Assembly (NCBI GenBank): GCA_900766135.1
Contig: CAAFUF010000036.1
Coordinates: forward strand, 128,633 to 192,632
Source: Paenibacillaceae bacterium
Lineage (GTDB): Bacteria > Bacillota > Bacilli > Paenibacillales > Paenibacillaceae
Length of the DNA: 64,000 nt
Direction: 5' to 3'
Under the pieces are notes generated by a model. It was not told the DNA's origin. It saw only the letters and a list, made by a program, of their open reading frames with translations, and did not search any database. This document shows, in pieces, positions 15,075 through 23,704 of this stretch. The position numbers and the translations under genes were made by a program. Within the stretch, counting starts at the first letter, position 1; each line of letters starts with the position of its first letter.

Positions 15075-16892
15075 TTACAAATCAACCTCTACCAAGGACT
15101 GTGCCGTCTCGGGAACATCCGTAATCATCCCATCGATCGGATACTTGAGGACTTCCTTCATATCCCGCCGGGTATTCACGGTCCAGACCCATACCTCGCG
15201 ACCGTCGGCATGGGCTTTGCTTATTAAGAAGTCCGTCAGCATGACCTGCTCGATCGTATAGAAATCCACGTCGAGCACCGATAGGTCTCCAAGCGCAAAG
15301 AAGAGGATTCTCCCGATCTTGATCTCGGGGGCCAGCTCCCGAATTCGGCCGAGCGCGACTCCGTCGAACGACTGCACTCTCACCTCTTCCTCCATTCCGG
15401 CTTCCTTGATGAGCCGAACGACCTCTTCCGCCAACGCTTCGCTGGAAGAGCCATTCGGCTTCAGATCCAGCAGCAACTTGATCCGGCCCTGCGCCTCGAC
15501 GAGCACGCTGGACAGCAAAGGGATATGTACCGGATTTCCATTCTCGTCCCTACCGATTGATAACTGACCCACCTCCTCGAAGGTCATATCGGCGATCCGC
15601 TTCCGTATCCCAGCCATCCGTCTCAGATCCGAATCGTGGTTTAACACGGCAACGCCGTCCTTGGTCAACTGCACATCCAACTCGGCGACCTGAATGCCTT
15701 TGTCAATCGCAGAGTTCAGGGCTGGCAGCGAATTCTCCGGGGCATTCGACGTATCTCCGCGATGCACCGCAATCTGTACGTTCCATTTGGCATACACCAG
15801 ACTATCATTCGCCCGCATACCGATGATCACGGCCAAGGTGATATAGACGGCAGCCCCCAAGACATAAACCGTCCTTTTCCACTTCAGGGCTCTCCACCAA
15901 GCGACGATCCGCATTTCTACGCGGCCTAACCTGCTGCGGCTAACCTGAAGTTGATCTCTTGCCCGAATCCAATTTAAACGGCCGAATGCGTAATAAAGCC
16001 TCGTCAGCACGAATAGGTTGATCGGCAACAGCAGAAGCTCCAACAAGTAAGCTAGCACGGTTGAAATAGTCAGCGAATAATGCTGGGAAACGAGCGCGAG
16101 CACGTCGAGATCCAGCCAAGAAGGGATGTGTCCAAGTCCGGACACCACCGCATAGGTGACCGCGAGGATCAAACCATTAAACAGAAGCAGCGAACCAAAC
16201 AACCGCCAACGCCGGCCTTGCGTCAGGGCATGGCTCTGGCGCACCGCCTGCCGGAGATTCATATCCTCCAGCACGATGCAATGCAGGACGAAGATCCAAC
16301 GGAGCAAGGTATACAGCAGCCCTGCAAGCAGCACGATATAAGCGGCGGTCATGGTAAAAGAGGCGTCCAGTACTTGATTGTTCAAGAAGATCGGAACGTT
16401 AAACAACGCGTAAAATGAGGCTGTCAGCGGCGAATCAATGAACGGAATCAGAAGCAGCAAGAGCAGCAGCAGTTGGAACACGCCGAACCCGAGCAGTTTT
16501 GGCGTCTTGCGCAGCACGGTCAGCACCGCATCCGAAATGGCGATCTCTTTGCCGAAAAAGCGCTGCTGAATTAGAACGATCAGCACCAGCAATTCGATCA
16601 ACAACGTAAAGGAAGCAACAAGCCCAATGAGAATCAGTCCCGTCAAGCCGTTATAGCTTAGCCCGATCCGATACACTTCCCCGTTGAGCAAGGAGCCGGA
16701 TCCAACCACCCGAAGAATACGATTGAACAACAGCGTAGTGACTGGAAGGACAACGATGCTCGTAACAAGCATATAGAGCAATTGAAAAAGCAATAGCTTG
16801 GCGGAGTACTTACGAAAATCGCTGATGCTTTTGCCGATCAGTTTAAGCATGGCTCCCCGCCCCCAACGCGTTAGGTCCATCGCGCGGCCCAA
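15075..16892 (-). CDS. membrane-anchored glycerophosphodiester phosphodiesterase
   Basis: The protein of up to 605 residues has a large N-terminal region with about eight membrane helices (GPDPase_memb type). It ends in a GDPD TIM barrel that starts at IAVHRGDTSNAPENSLPAL and continues with VAELDVQLTKDGVAVLNHD, the metal-binding HRG, ExD and HD motifs. It should hydrolyse glycerophosphodiesters or lipid/teichoic-acid head groups at the outer membrane face. The frame opens at a TTG (16890-16892) inside the HxlR gene; ATGs at 16880 and 16850 are alternatives. It is probably co-transcribed with that regulator. Confidence 0.88.
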   Translation of the reverse strand: MGRAMDLTRWGRGAMLKLIGKSISDFRKYSAKLLLFQLLYMLVTSIVVLPVTTLLFNRILRVVGSGSLLNGEVYRIGLSYNGLTGLILIGLVASFTLLIELLVLIVLIQQRFFGKEIAISDAVLTVLRKTPKLLGFGVFQLLLLLLLLIPFIDSPLTASFYALFNVPIFLNNQVLDASFTMTAAYIVLLAGLLYTLLRWIFVLHCIVLEDMNLRQAVRQSHALTQGRRWRLFGSLLLFNGLILAVTYAVVSGLGHIPSWLDLDVLALVSQHYSLTISTVLAYLLELLLLPINLFVLTRLYYAFGRLNWIRARDQLQVSRSRLGRVEMRIVAWWRALKWKRTVYVLGAAVYITLAVIIGMRANDSLVYAKWNVQIAVHRGDTSNAPENSLPALNSAIDKGIQVAELDVQLTKDGVAVLNHDSDLRRMAGIRKRIADMTFEEVGQLSIGRDENGNPVHIPLLSSVLVEAQGRIKLLLDLKPNGSSSEALAEEVVRLIKEAGMEEEVRVQSFDGVALGRIRELAPEIKIGRILFFALGDLSVLDVDFYTIEQVMLTDFLISKAHADGREVWVWTVNTRRDMKEVLKYPIDGMITDVPETAQSLVEVDL

Positions 16893-17215
16893 ACCTTCAT
16901 TTCATGGCAAATGACGTGAAGATCCATGCCCTTCGGCGTGAGTGAATATTCAACCGTCACAGGAACGGTCGGGTAAACCGTCCGCTCCAGCACTCCCTTC
17001 TCCTCCAGATGGCGCAGCGTACTCGTTAACGCGCGTGGACTCACCTGGGGAATTCGGCGTTGCAACTCCCCGAAGCGAAGGGTACCGCCAAATAGCTCAC
17101 GTATGACAAGAAACGCCCATTTCCCTCCGAGCACATCCAGTGTTTTTTCGATGTTGCATTCGATATGCTCCGGTGTTTTCGGAATATAATTGCTTGCTTT
17201 GCGGACCGTAGTCAT
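16871..17215 (-). CDS. HxlR-family transcriptional regulator
   Basis: The 114-residue winged-helix protein has the HxlR hallmark CNIEKTLDVLGGKWAFLVIRELFGGTLRFGEL, with Cys20 at the usual sensing position, and the recognition region SPRALTSTLRHLEEKGVLER. Many members respond to electrophiles, quinones or aldehydes through that cysteine and control a divergent reductase. Here it diverges from an aldo-keto reductase, with palindromes between the genes. Its 3' end overlaps the GDPD gene. Confidence 0.9.
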   Translation of the reverse strand: MTTVRKASNYIPKTPEHIECNIEKTLDVLGGKWAFLVIRELFGGTLRFGELQRRIPQVSPRALTSTLRHLEEKGVLERTVYPTVPVTVEYSLTPKGMDLHVICHEMKVWAARWT

Positions 17216-17235
17216 CCGGCAAACCTCCTCAAGAG

Positions 17236-17258
17236 AATATAGCTATATTATGTATAGC
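17236..17258. promoter_or_regulatory. overlapping palindromes, candidate HxlR operator
   Basis: AATATAGCTATATT (17236-17249) is a perfect palindrome. GCTATA-N5-TATAGC (17242-17258, approximately) overlaps it. They lie about 20 bp before the hxlR-type start codon in the divergent intergenic region. HxlR binding is inferred from position only. Confidence 0.5.
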
Positions 17259-17368
17259 AAGTATCATCAATATAATTAAGTGAAAGAGTTTTCACTTCTT
17301 TAAATTGTATATGATCTTTAATAGAATGAAAATGGTTCCAACACAACGAATCAGGAGGATGATGTTAC

Positions 17369-18307
17369 ATGGAATATAGAAGACTGGGCGGCAGCGGCCT
17401 CAAAGTAAGCGAAATCAGCTTGGGCAGTTGGCTGACCTACGGCGGTTATGTTGAACGCGAAAATGCGGAAAAATCGATCAAAACGGCTTACGATCTGGGG
17501 ATCAACTTCTTTGACACCGCCAATGTATACGAAAAGGGCGCAGCGGAAGAGCTGGTGGGCAAAGCGCTCAAAGCTTACCCCAGGGAATCCTATGTACTGG
17601 CTACAAAAGCGTTTTGGCCGATGGGCGAAGGTCCAAACGACCGCGGTTTGTCGCGCAAACACGTCATGGAGCAGGTGCACGCGAGCCTGAAGCGTCTCGG
17701 CCACGACTACATCGACATCTTTTACTGCCATCGTCATGATCCGGAGACGCCGCTATACGAGACGCTGCGCACCATCGACGACCTGATCCGCCAAGGCAAA
17801 ATCCTGTACGCCGGCGTCAGCGAATGGCAAGCCTCGCAAATCGCGGAAGCGATCGGCTTGGCCGATCGTTACCTGCTGGATCGCATCGTGGTCAATCAGC
17901 CGGTTTATAACATGTTTAATCGCTATATCGAGAAAGAAGTGATTCCGGTCAGCGAACGTTCCGGTATCGGCCAAGTCGTCTTCTCCCCGTTGGCTCAAGG
18001 CTTGTTGACCGGCAAATACACGTCGGCTAACGACATTCCGCAAGACAGCCGCGCCGCTAAGCTGGAATGGGTTCGCAAGGGGATTACGGAAGAAAACATC
18101 GCGAAGGTGAAGCAACTGGAAGGCATCGCCGCCGAGCTCGGCATCAGCGTCAGCAACCTGGCCCTCGCCTGGATCCTGCGGCAAAGCAACGTCGCAAGCG
18201 CGCTTGTCGGGGCCAGCCGCCCGGAGCAAGTGACCGAAAACGCCAAAGCTTCCGGCATCAAGCTTAGCGAAGACGTGCTGACGCGGATCGAAGAGATTCT
18301 GGGATAA
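17369..18307 (+). CDS. aldo/keto reductase (Kv-beta-like)
   Basis: The 312-residue protein is a complete AKR TIM barrel: MEYRRLGGSGLKVSEISLG at the start, the catalytic tetrad Asp/Tyr in FDTANVYEKGAAE, Lys in LATKAFWP and His in YCHRHDPETP, and the NADPH-binding end ASALVGASRPEQV. The YCHRHDP form points to the Kv-beta/YajO branch. It should reduce aldehydes or ketones with NADPH. A strong AGGAGG site precedes the ATG. It diverges from the HxlR regulator and is followed 18 bp later by an epimerase remnant. Confidence 0.92.
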   Translation: MEYRRLGGSGLKVSEISLGSWLTYGGYVERENAEKSIKTAYDLGINFFDTANVYEKGAAEELVGKALKAYPRESYVLATKAFWPMGEGPNDRGLSRKHVMEQVHASLKRLGHDYIDIFYCHRHDPETPLYETLRTIDDLIRQGKILYAGVSEWQASQIAEAIGLADRYLLDRIVVNQPVYNMFNRYIEKEVIPVSERSGIGQVVFSPLAQGLLTGKYTSANDIPQDSRAAKLEWVRKGITEENIAKVKQLEGIAAELGISVSNLALAWILRQSNVASALVGASRPEQVTENAKASGIKLSEDVLTRIEEILG

Positions 18308-18325
18308 GAAGGAGACGAAGCAGCC

Positions 18326-18508
18326 ATGGCTAAAGTCGTAGTTACCGGGGGAAGCGGGATGTTGGGACGCTACGTCGTACGTGAATTCGCCGAGCGCGGC
18401 TATGACGTGCTGAACGTGGACGTCCGGCCTTCGGAAGACCCGGTCTGCCCGACGTTGATCGCCGATCTGGAGCAGCTCCATTTCTGGCGGGATGAAGTCA
18501 AGCTATAA
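18326..18508 (+). pseudogene. truncated NAD-dependent epimerase/dehydratase
   Basis: The 60-residue product starts as a typical extended-SDR Rossmann fold: VVVTGGSGMLGRYVVREFAE, then VLNVDVRP after the second strand. It stops at residue 60, where related proteins continue for about 250 more residues with the YxxxK active site. A terminator follows directly. It has a good start and ribosome binding site behind the aldo-keto reductase, so the remnant is probably still translated. I read it as the 5' end of a gene whose 3' part was lost by deletion. Confidence 0.7.
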
Positions 18509-18532
18509 GCCGTTTGCCGTGATTTGCGCAGA

Positions 18533-18572
18533 AGACCCGGCTCCGCCGAAAGCGGAGCCGGGTCTTTTTTTT
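18533..18572 (+). terminator. strong terminator after the epimerase remnant
   Basis: AGACCCGGCTCCGC and GCGGAGCCGGGTCT form a perfect 14-bp stem with loop CGAAA, followed by TTTTTTTT. Confidence 0.95.
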
Positions 18573-18648
18573 CGTGGAGCCGCATTTCTGATATGTTAGA
18601 ATAAGTCATGCATCACAACCAAAACTTCAATCAGGAGAAATACCCACT

Positions 18649-19212
18649 ATGCGCAAAAACATTGTAGCCATCGATATGGACGATACGCTATGCCACCTCG
18701 TGCCAAAGGCGATCCACTACCACAATTTGCAGTTCCCCGACCGCCGGTTGACCATGGATCAAATGATCAGCTTCGACATGACGGGGATTTGGCATCCCGA
18801 TTGCAATGAGGACCTGTTCTTTGGACGCCCCGGCTTGTATGAAGAGCTGGAGATCTTTGATGAACATACCGTTGAAGAAGTGCGCAAGATGACGCGGGAC
18901 CACGACGTCATCATCGTAACGGCCGCCAGACCGTCGTCGGTTCCGGAGAAATGGAACTGGCTGCAGCGCTGGATGCCGTTTATCCCGTTCGAGAACTTTT
19001 TCGTCGCCAAGCGAAAAACGTTGCTGGACTTCGACCTGCTGATCGATGACGGGCCGCATAATCTTCTCCCTGCCAAGGAAGCCGGAAGACTAACCATCGG
19101 GATCCCCCGCCCGTGGAATGCCCCGATCCAAGAGCAATTCCTCATGAAGGATTCATGGGAAGGCATGAGCGAATTGGTGAACCGGCTGCTAGCCGAGCAT
19201 TCCCCAAGGTAA
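18649..19212 (+). CDS. 5'(3')-deoxyribonucleotidase-like HAD phosphatase
   Basis: The 187-residue protein begins IVAIDMDDTL, the HAD motif I with nucleophile Asp9 and acid/base Asp11. Motif II is TAARPSS, followed by a lysine (VAKRK), and motif IV is LIDDGPHNL. This arrangement is that of the NT5C/YorS type, which removes phosphate from pyrimidine or deoxyribonucleotides. A CAGGAG site precedes the ATG. It is a single gene running toward the convergent hydrolase gene with only 12 bp between the stops. Confidence 0.85.
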   Translation: MRKNIVAIDMDDTLCHLVPKAIHYHNLQFPDRRLTMDQMISFDMTGIWHPDCNEDLFFGRPGLYEELEIFDEHTVEEVRKMTRDHDVIIVTAARPSSVPEKWNWLQRWMPFIPFENFFVAKRKTLLDFDLLIDDGPHNLLPAKEAGRLTIGIPRPWNAPIQEQFLMKDSWEGMSELVNRLLAEHSPR

Positions 19213-19224
19213 AGACCAAGGCTG

Positions 19225-20676
19225 TTACTGGAACTGCCCCCGGATTGGAGCCAGAGCCGGCTCCCCGAAGGAAACGTTCACCCCATTCCGGATTTCAACG
19301 CCTTCCTCCAGCAGTTCGATTTCGATGCCTAGCCGGAACGGCGTCTCGATCCGCTGGATGCTTAGCAGCAGCGTCTGCGGCGACTTCCAGGTGAAGGAGG
19401 CCGCGATTTGCTCCTCCTCCTCGAACAACGTCGTCCGCCCCAAGCGCCAAGCCTGCCGCCCCAGCTCAACCCGATGATCGCCGCGTTTGTCCCGGATGTC
19501 CAGCACAGCCGTATCCCCGTGAATCTCGATTCTCGCGCTTTGCAGGTCCAGGGCGTTGGGTTCCAGCAGGCAGCTCTTTGCACCGCCAAACTCTGCTTCC
19601 CGCTCCGAGTCAGGCTGGATCCGAGGCGGCTCTAAGTACAGCCCTTCAAGTAAATGCCGCAGTTCTTTCTCTGCTGCCGCATCTTCTTCGGCCAATTCTC
19701 CGTTTCCTTCGGCAAAAGCGCCAAGCAGATGTTCCCATACCCCGTTTAGCACGCCCTGAAGGTCATTGGTGCCGGACGTCATGGCGAGGACCGCCTCCTG
19801 CTCCGGCAGGACGATGCAGAATTGCCCAAACGCTCCGTCGCCCCGGTAAACCCCGTGGCGGCAGCGCCAGAACTGATAACCGTAACCCTGCGCCCAATCG
19901 CTGTCCCCGCCGTCTCCATTGGAGATTTGCTTGGAGGTGGCGGCATCGATCCAGCTCTCCTCCAGCAGCCGCTTACCCTGCCACAAGCCCTTCTGCAAGT
20001 AGAGCTGACCGAATTTGGCGATATCCTCCGTCTTCACCTTAAGTCCGAATCCACCGGTATTGATGCCGCGCGGGCAGCTTTCCCAAGTTGGATTCGCGAT
20101 GCCGAGCGGCTCGAACAGGCGGGGCTGCAAATACTGCAGCAGCGTTTCTCCGGTTGCTTTTTGCAGGATGGCGGACAGCATGTAGGTGGCTCCCGTATTG
20201 TACACGAAGAACGTCCCCGGCTCGTGCTCTACGGGCAGTTCCAAGAACGCTCGAACCCAGTTCCCGTCCTTCGCTCTGGCGAGCGGATCCATCGTATCCA
20301 AGGCGTGGCCCGTGCCCATCATCAGTAAATGCTTAATTTGCATCGCGGCCAGATTCGGCGAAATATCCTCCGGCACGTCTTCCGGGAAGAAAGAGATGAC
20401 CGGATCGTCCACGCTCAGCTTGCCCTCCTGCACGGCCATCCCGATGGCGGAGGAGGTAAAGCTTTTGCTGAGCGAAAACAACATATGCGGCAGATCAGGC
20501 CCGTAAGGCGCCCACCAGCCTTCCGCCGCGACATACCCGTGCCGCACCAGCATCAAGCTATGCACTTCAATAGAATGCGCTTTCAAATATTCCAAAAAAC
20601 CGATCACGTTCCGAGCCGAAATTCCCAGCTCCTTCAGGCTTTTTCTAGGCAGCGATTTCTCCGTATGGACAGACAT
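19225..20676 (-). CDS. serine hydrolase, class C beta-lactamase fold
   Basis: The protein of about 483 residues has the beta-lactamase/esterase SxxK motif in LFSLSKSFTS (Ser68/Lys71 from the chosen start), the YNT motif in FVYNTGATYML as the YxN equivalent, and a C-terminal beta-rich domain of about 130 residues. No signal peptide is evident, so it is probably a cytoplasmic esterase or peptidase rather than an antibiotic resistance enzyme. I start at the ATG at 20674-20676 because GGGAGAGG is placed correctly before it; the frame opens 18 bp earlier. Confidence 0.87.
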   Translation of the reverse strand: MSVHTEKSLPRKSLKELGISARNVIGFLEYLKAHSIEVHSLMLVRHGYVAAEGWWAPYGPDLPHMLFSLSKSFTSSAIGMAVQEGKLSVDDPVISFFPEDVPEDISPNLAAMQIKHLLMMGTGHALDTMDPLARAKDGNWVRAFLELPVEHEPGTFFVYNTGATYMLSAILQKATGETLLQYLQPRLFEPLGIANPTWESCPRGINTGGFGLKVKTEDIAKFGQLYLQKGLWQGKRLLEESWIDAATSKQISNGDGGDSDWAQGYGYQFWRCRHGVYRGDGAFGQFCIVLPEQEAVLAMTSGTNDLQGVLNGVWEHLLGAFAEGNGELAEEDAAAEKELRHLLEGLYLEPPRIQPDSEREAEFGGAKSCLLEPNALDLQSARIEIHGDTAVLDIRDKRGDHRVELGRQAWRLGRTTLFEEEEQIAASFTWKSPQTLLLSIQRIETPFRLGIEIELLEEGVEIRNGVNVSFGEPALAPIRGQFQ

Positions 20677-20780
20677 TTCCACCTCTCCCTTCATTGGGCA
20701 TTTTGCCCATTTCCATTATACACCTGCCGGAGCGGGCGGGTAAGCTTCGTCCGCGTTATGCCGGCAACGGGATTCGGATA

Positions 20781-20823
20781 TTGACAACAAATGCCGTATC
20801 AGGTACCTTTGTTGTACATACAA
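20781..20823 (+). promoter_or_regulatory. marR promoter with operator
   Basis: TTGACA (20781-20786) and a weak TACCTT (20804-20809) are spaced 17 bp. TTGTACATACAA (20812-20823) follows immediately, where a bound repressor would block initiation. The same 12 bp in inverted orientation occur before the MFS gene. Confidence 0.7.
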
Positions 20824-20850
20824 AAAACAGCATGAAATGGAGACTTTCAC

Positions 20851-21315
20851 ATGCCAAAGGAATCAAACGCCATTCCAGAGCCTTCTACCGAAGCCGATGA
20901 CGCTTTCCTGCATACCTGCATGTACTTCACCACCAACCGTCTGAGCCGGGCGATCACGCGGATCGCAGACGATGCGTTTGCGACGACGGGCCTTGCTCCC
21001 GCCTACGGCTACCTGATTCGCCTGGTCACCGTCAAACCCGGTATCACGCAGAAGGAATTGTCCGAGAAGCTGTACATTACGCCGTCCACCTTGACGCGTT
21101 TTATCGACAAGCTGCAGGCCAAGGGGCTGGTTGAACGGCAGGTCCAAGGGAAAACCGTGCGGGTCTACCCTACCGATAAAGGCCGCGCCCTCGAGCCCTC
21201 CCTTCGCGAGGCTTCGAAAAAACTGAAAGCCTCGTACGTCGCCGTGCTTGGCGAGGAATTGGCCGATCTGCTTACATCGCAGCAAGAGCTAGCCAGCGAG
21301 CAATTGGAACGGTAA
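20851..21315 (+). CDS. MarR-family regulator
   Basis: The 154-residue winged-helix protein has the MarR core GITQKELSEKLYITPSTLTRFIDKLQAKGLVERQ and the wing TVRVYPTDKGRAL. It is expected to bind as a dimer to near-palindromic sites and to lose DNA affinity when it binds a phenolic or other ligand. It precedes an MFS transporter by 66 bp, and the same TTGTAYRTACAA element lies before both genes. This suggests autoregulation plus control of the exporter. A single cysteine (Cys24) could also serve redox sensing. Confidence 0.9.
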   Translation: MPKESNAIPEPSTEADDAFLHTCMYFTTNRLSRAITRIADDAFATTGLAPAYGYLIRLVTVKPGITQKELSEKLYITPSTLTRFIDKLQAKGLVERQVQGKTVRVYPTDKGRALEPSLREASKKLKASYVAVLGEELADLLTSQQELASEQLER

Positions 21316-21339
21316 ATCCGTTCCTTGTCCTGATCGTCG

Positions 21340-21351
21340 TTGTATGTACAA
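21340..21351 (+). promoter_or_regulatory. second MarR-type operator, before the MFS gene
   Basis: TTGTATGTACAA is the exact reverse complement of the element at 20812-20823. It sits 30 bp before the MFS start codon, between marR and its presumed target. Confidence 0.7.
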
Positions 21352-21381
21352 GCAAAATTATAAATAAGGGAGAAACCAACG

Positions 21382-22674
21382 ATGAATGAGATGAACCTTT
21401 CGCCTGAAATCAGGCCCAAATCGCGTTTCTATTACGGCTGGATCATCGTCCTGCTCACGTTTGCCACCTTGCTCGTCTCGGCGGGCATCCGTTCTTTGCC
21501 GAGCGTGCTGCTTATTCCTTTTCAAGACGAATTTGGCTGGAGCCGGGGCAGCATCTCCAGCGTCATCTCCGTCGGGATATTTCTGTACGGCCTGGTCGGG
21601 CCCTTCTCGGCTTCCATGCTGCTGCGCTTTGGCTTCCGCAAGGTACTGATCTGCTCGTTGAGCGTGCTCGGGCTAAGCCTGGCGATGACCCCGTTCATCC
21701 ATGCCTTATGGCAATTCGAGCTGCTATGGGGCCTGGTGTCGGGCTTGGCCACCGGGATGATGGCCAACGTCTTGGGCGTCACGGTCAGCAATCAGTGGTT
21801 CGTCAAGCGGAAGGGCCAGATCATCGGGCTGCTCACCGCCAGCGCGGCGACCGGACAGCTGCTGTTTCTGCCGCTGTTCGCCAAGCTGACGTCGGATTTC
21901 GGCTGGCGATATGCCGTTTACATCGCCGTTGCCAGCATTGCCGTCGTCCTGGTCGCCGTCGCGATCTGGATGCGCAATCATCCGTACGAGGTCGGTGCCG
22001 CACCTTATGGTTCGACCGAGGTGGTCAAACCGGAGCCCTTCCGGGGCAACATCTTCATCGCACCGCTGCAAAATTTGCGGCTGGCGATGAAACACCCGAC
22101 GTTTTGGCTGCTGGCCGGCACCTTTTTCTTCTGCGGCTTTTCGACGAACGGCCTCATTGGCACGCATCTGATCGCCGCCTGCGGCGACCACGGCATGCTG
22201 GAGGTCGCCGCTGCCGGGCTCCTCGCGATGATGGGCGTGTTCGATTTGTTTGGGACAACAATCTCCGGCTGGTTATCGGACCGTTTCGACAGCCGTAAGC
22301 TGCTGTTCTGGTATTACGGGCTGCGCGGACTCTCCCTGCTGTTCCTGCCGTTTGCGCTTAGCTCGGCGTCTCCGGCCATGCTCGTCGTGTTTTCCGTCTT
22401 CTACGGCCTCGATTGGATCGCAACCGTTCCGCCGACCGCCAAGCTGGCGGGAGAAACGTTCGGGAAAGAGAAATCCGGCATGATCTTCGGCTGGGTGGTC
22501 GTCGCCCACCAGATCGGTGCCTCCACGGCCGCTTACGGCGCGGGCGTCCTGCGCGACTGGCTCGGCAGCTATTCCCAAGCGTTCGTGATCGCCGGATTCG
22601 TCTGCTTCGTGGCCGCGGTCATGGCGATGCAAATCCGCAAGGCTCAGAGCCGGGCCGCAGAAGCGGCGATGTAA
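21382..22674 (+). CDS. MFS transporter (OFA/monocarboxylate-like)
   Basis: The 430-residue protein has twelve membrane helices. It starts FYYGWIIVLLTFATLLVSAGIRS, then FGWSRGSISSVIS, as in the oxalate/formate antiporter-like branch, and has the helix 8-9 loop SGWLSDRFDSRK. Substrates of this branch are small acids or unknown compounds. GGGAGA precedes the ATG. It lies directly behind a MarR regulator and an operator, so expression is probably induced by the transported or toxic compound. A terminator follows 75 bp downstream. Confidence 0.88.
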   Translation: MNEMNLSPEIRPKSRFYYGWIIVLLTFATLLVSAGIRSLPSVLLIPFQDEFGWSRGSISSVISVGIFLYGLVGPFSASMLLRFGFRKVLICSLSVLGLSLAMTPFIHALWQFELLWGLVSGLATGMMANVLGVTVSNQWFVKRKGQIIGLLTASAATGQLLFLPLFAKLTSDFGWRYAVYIAVASIAVVLVAVAIWMRNHPYEVGAAPYGSTEVVKPEPFRGNIFIAPLQNLRLAMKHPTFWLLAGTFFFCGFSTNGLIGTHLIAACGDHGMLEVAAAGLLAMMGVFDLFGTTISGWLSDRFDSRKLLFWYYGLRGLSLLFLPFALSSASPAMLVVFSVFYGLDWIATVPPTAKLAGETFGKEKSGMIFGWVVVAHQIGASTAAYGAGVLRDWLGSYSQAFVIAGFVCFVAAVMAMQIRKAQSRAAEAAM

Positions 22675-22748
22675 GATTTGTGCCTAGTCTTGACGGAATT
22701 CGAACGAACATGGTATGTTCTTCTCAAAATGAAGGCCATGTAACCTTA

Positions 22749-22788
22749 GGGTTCAACCTCGCGGAAGCGTTAGGTTGGACCCTTTTTG
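22749..22788 (+). terminator. terminator between the MFS and nucleotidyltransferase genes
   Basis: GGGTTCAACCT and AGGTTGGACCC form an 11-bp stem with one wobble-like mismatch, followed by TTTTT. It ends only 26 bp before the next start codon, so it could also work as an attenuator for that gene. Confidence 0.85.
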
Positions 22789-22814
22789 CATGCCTATTAG
22801 GAGGCTGTTAGTCT

Positions 22815-23600
22815 ATGCACTCAAAGGATAAGCTGCTGCTCCGTTTGGATGAGATCGGTACCGCTTTGGAGAAACGGGAAGGTGCGCTTCTTTTGCTTGG
22901 CCTGGGCTCCATCGGGGCGGAGACGGACCGGCTTGACGAATTTTCGGACTTGGATTTCTTCCTACTAGTCGCCCCCGGAAGCAAGGAACGATTCATCCGT
23001 AGTCTCGATTGGCTAGAGGAGGCCCACCCGCTGTGCTATTCCTTCATGAATGCGACCGTCGGTTATAAAATCCTGTTTCAAGACGGCATTTACGCCGAAT
23101 TTGCCGTATTCGAAGAACATGAGCTAAAGGACGTTTCTTATGCCGGGGGGCGAGTGGTCTGGAGAAGTACCTCGGCCGCAGAGCTGAAGGTTCCCCTCGC
23201 CAACACCGGCCGGATTCCGCCAGTCCGAAGCGAATCGGTTGATTTTGCGCTGAACGAAGCGCTAACCAATCTGTTTGTCGGCTTGGGGCGTTATATACGA
23301 GGCGAGAAGCTGTCGGCGTTCCGGTTCGTCCAGGTGTATGCCATCAACTCCATTCTTAGCGTGCAGCACCTGCTGGAACTGGAGGTGGATCATTTCCCCG
23401 ATCCGTTTGGCAATGAACGGCGGGCAGAAAGTCGTTTCCCCGGACTCGCCAAACAGCTCCCGGATATGCTGCAAGGGTATGTCCGGCTCCCCGAATCGGC
23501 GCTGCATCTATTGGACTATCTGGAAAGCGTGTACCCCGTCAACCGGCCACTGAGCGAAGCCATCCGCCAGTTGGCTCGCCGGGCTGGCACCGGTCGATGA
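22815..23600 (+). CDS. nucleotidyltransferase-fold protein
   Basis: The 261-residue protein has the polymerase-beta-type nucleotidyltransferase motif GLGSIGAETDRLDEFSDLDFFLLV near residues 29-52: a GS pair, then the D-x-D acids that bind metal. The C-terminal half is helical. The pattern recalls lincosamide or aminoglycoside nucleotidyltransferases (Lnu/Aad-like), but I cannot show a substrate. AGGAGG precedes the ATG. The upstream hairpin and short leader could give attenuation control. A resistance role is a guess from the fold. Confidence 0.7.
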   Translation: MHSKDKLLLRLDEIGTALEKREGALLLLGLGSIGAETDRLDEFSDLDFFLLVAPGSKERFIRSLDWLEEAHPLCYSFMNATVGYKILFQDGIYAEFAVFEEHELKDVSYAGGRVVWRSTSAAELKVPLANTGRIPPVRSESVDFALNEALTNLFVGLGRYIRGEKLSAFRFVQVYAINSILSVQHLLELEVDHFPDPFGNERRAESRFPGLAKQLPDMLQGYVRLPESALHLLDYLESVYPVNRPLSEAIRQLARRAGTGR

Positions 23601-23704
23601 TTTTCCTCAAATTTCGCGCTTGCCTATCCAACAACGGGACCGAAATATGCTAGAATAAAGAGCATCATGGTTGCGATAGAACTCACAGAAGGGGACGTCA
23701 TCGT

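Noticed and set aside
19225..20676. Beta-lactam resistance gene
   Set aside because: No signal peptide, and the motif set fits esterase/peptidase members of the fold equally well.
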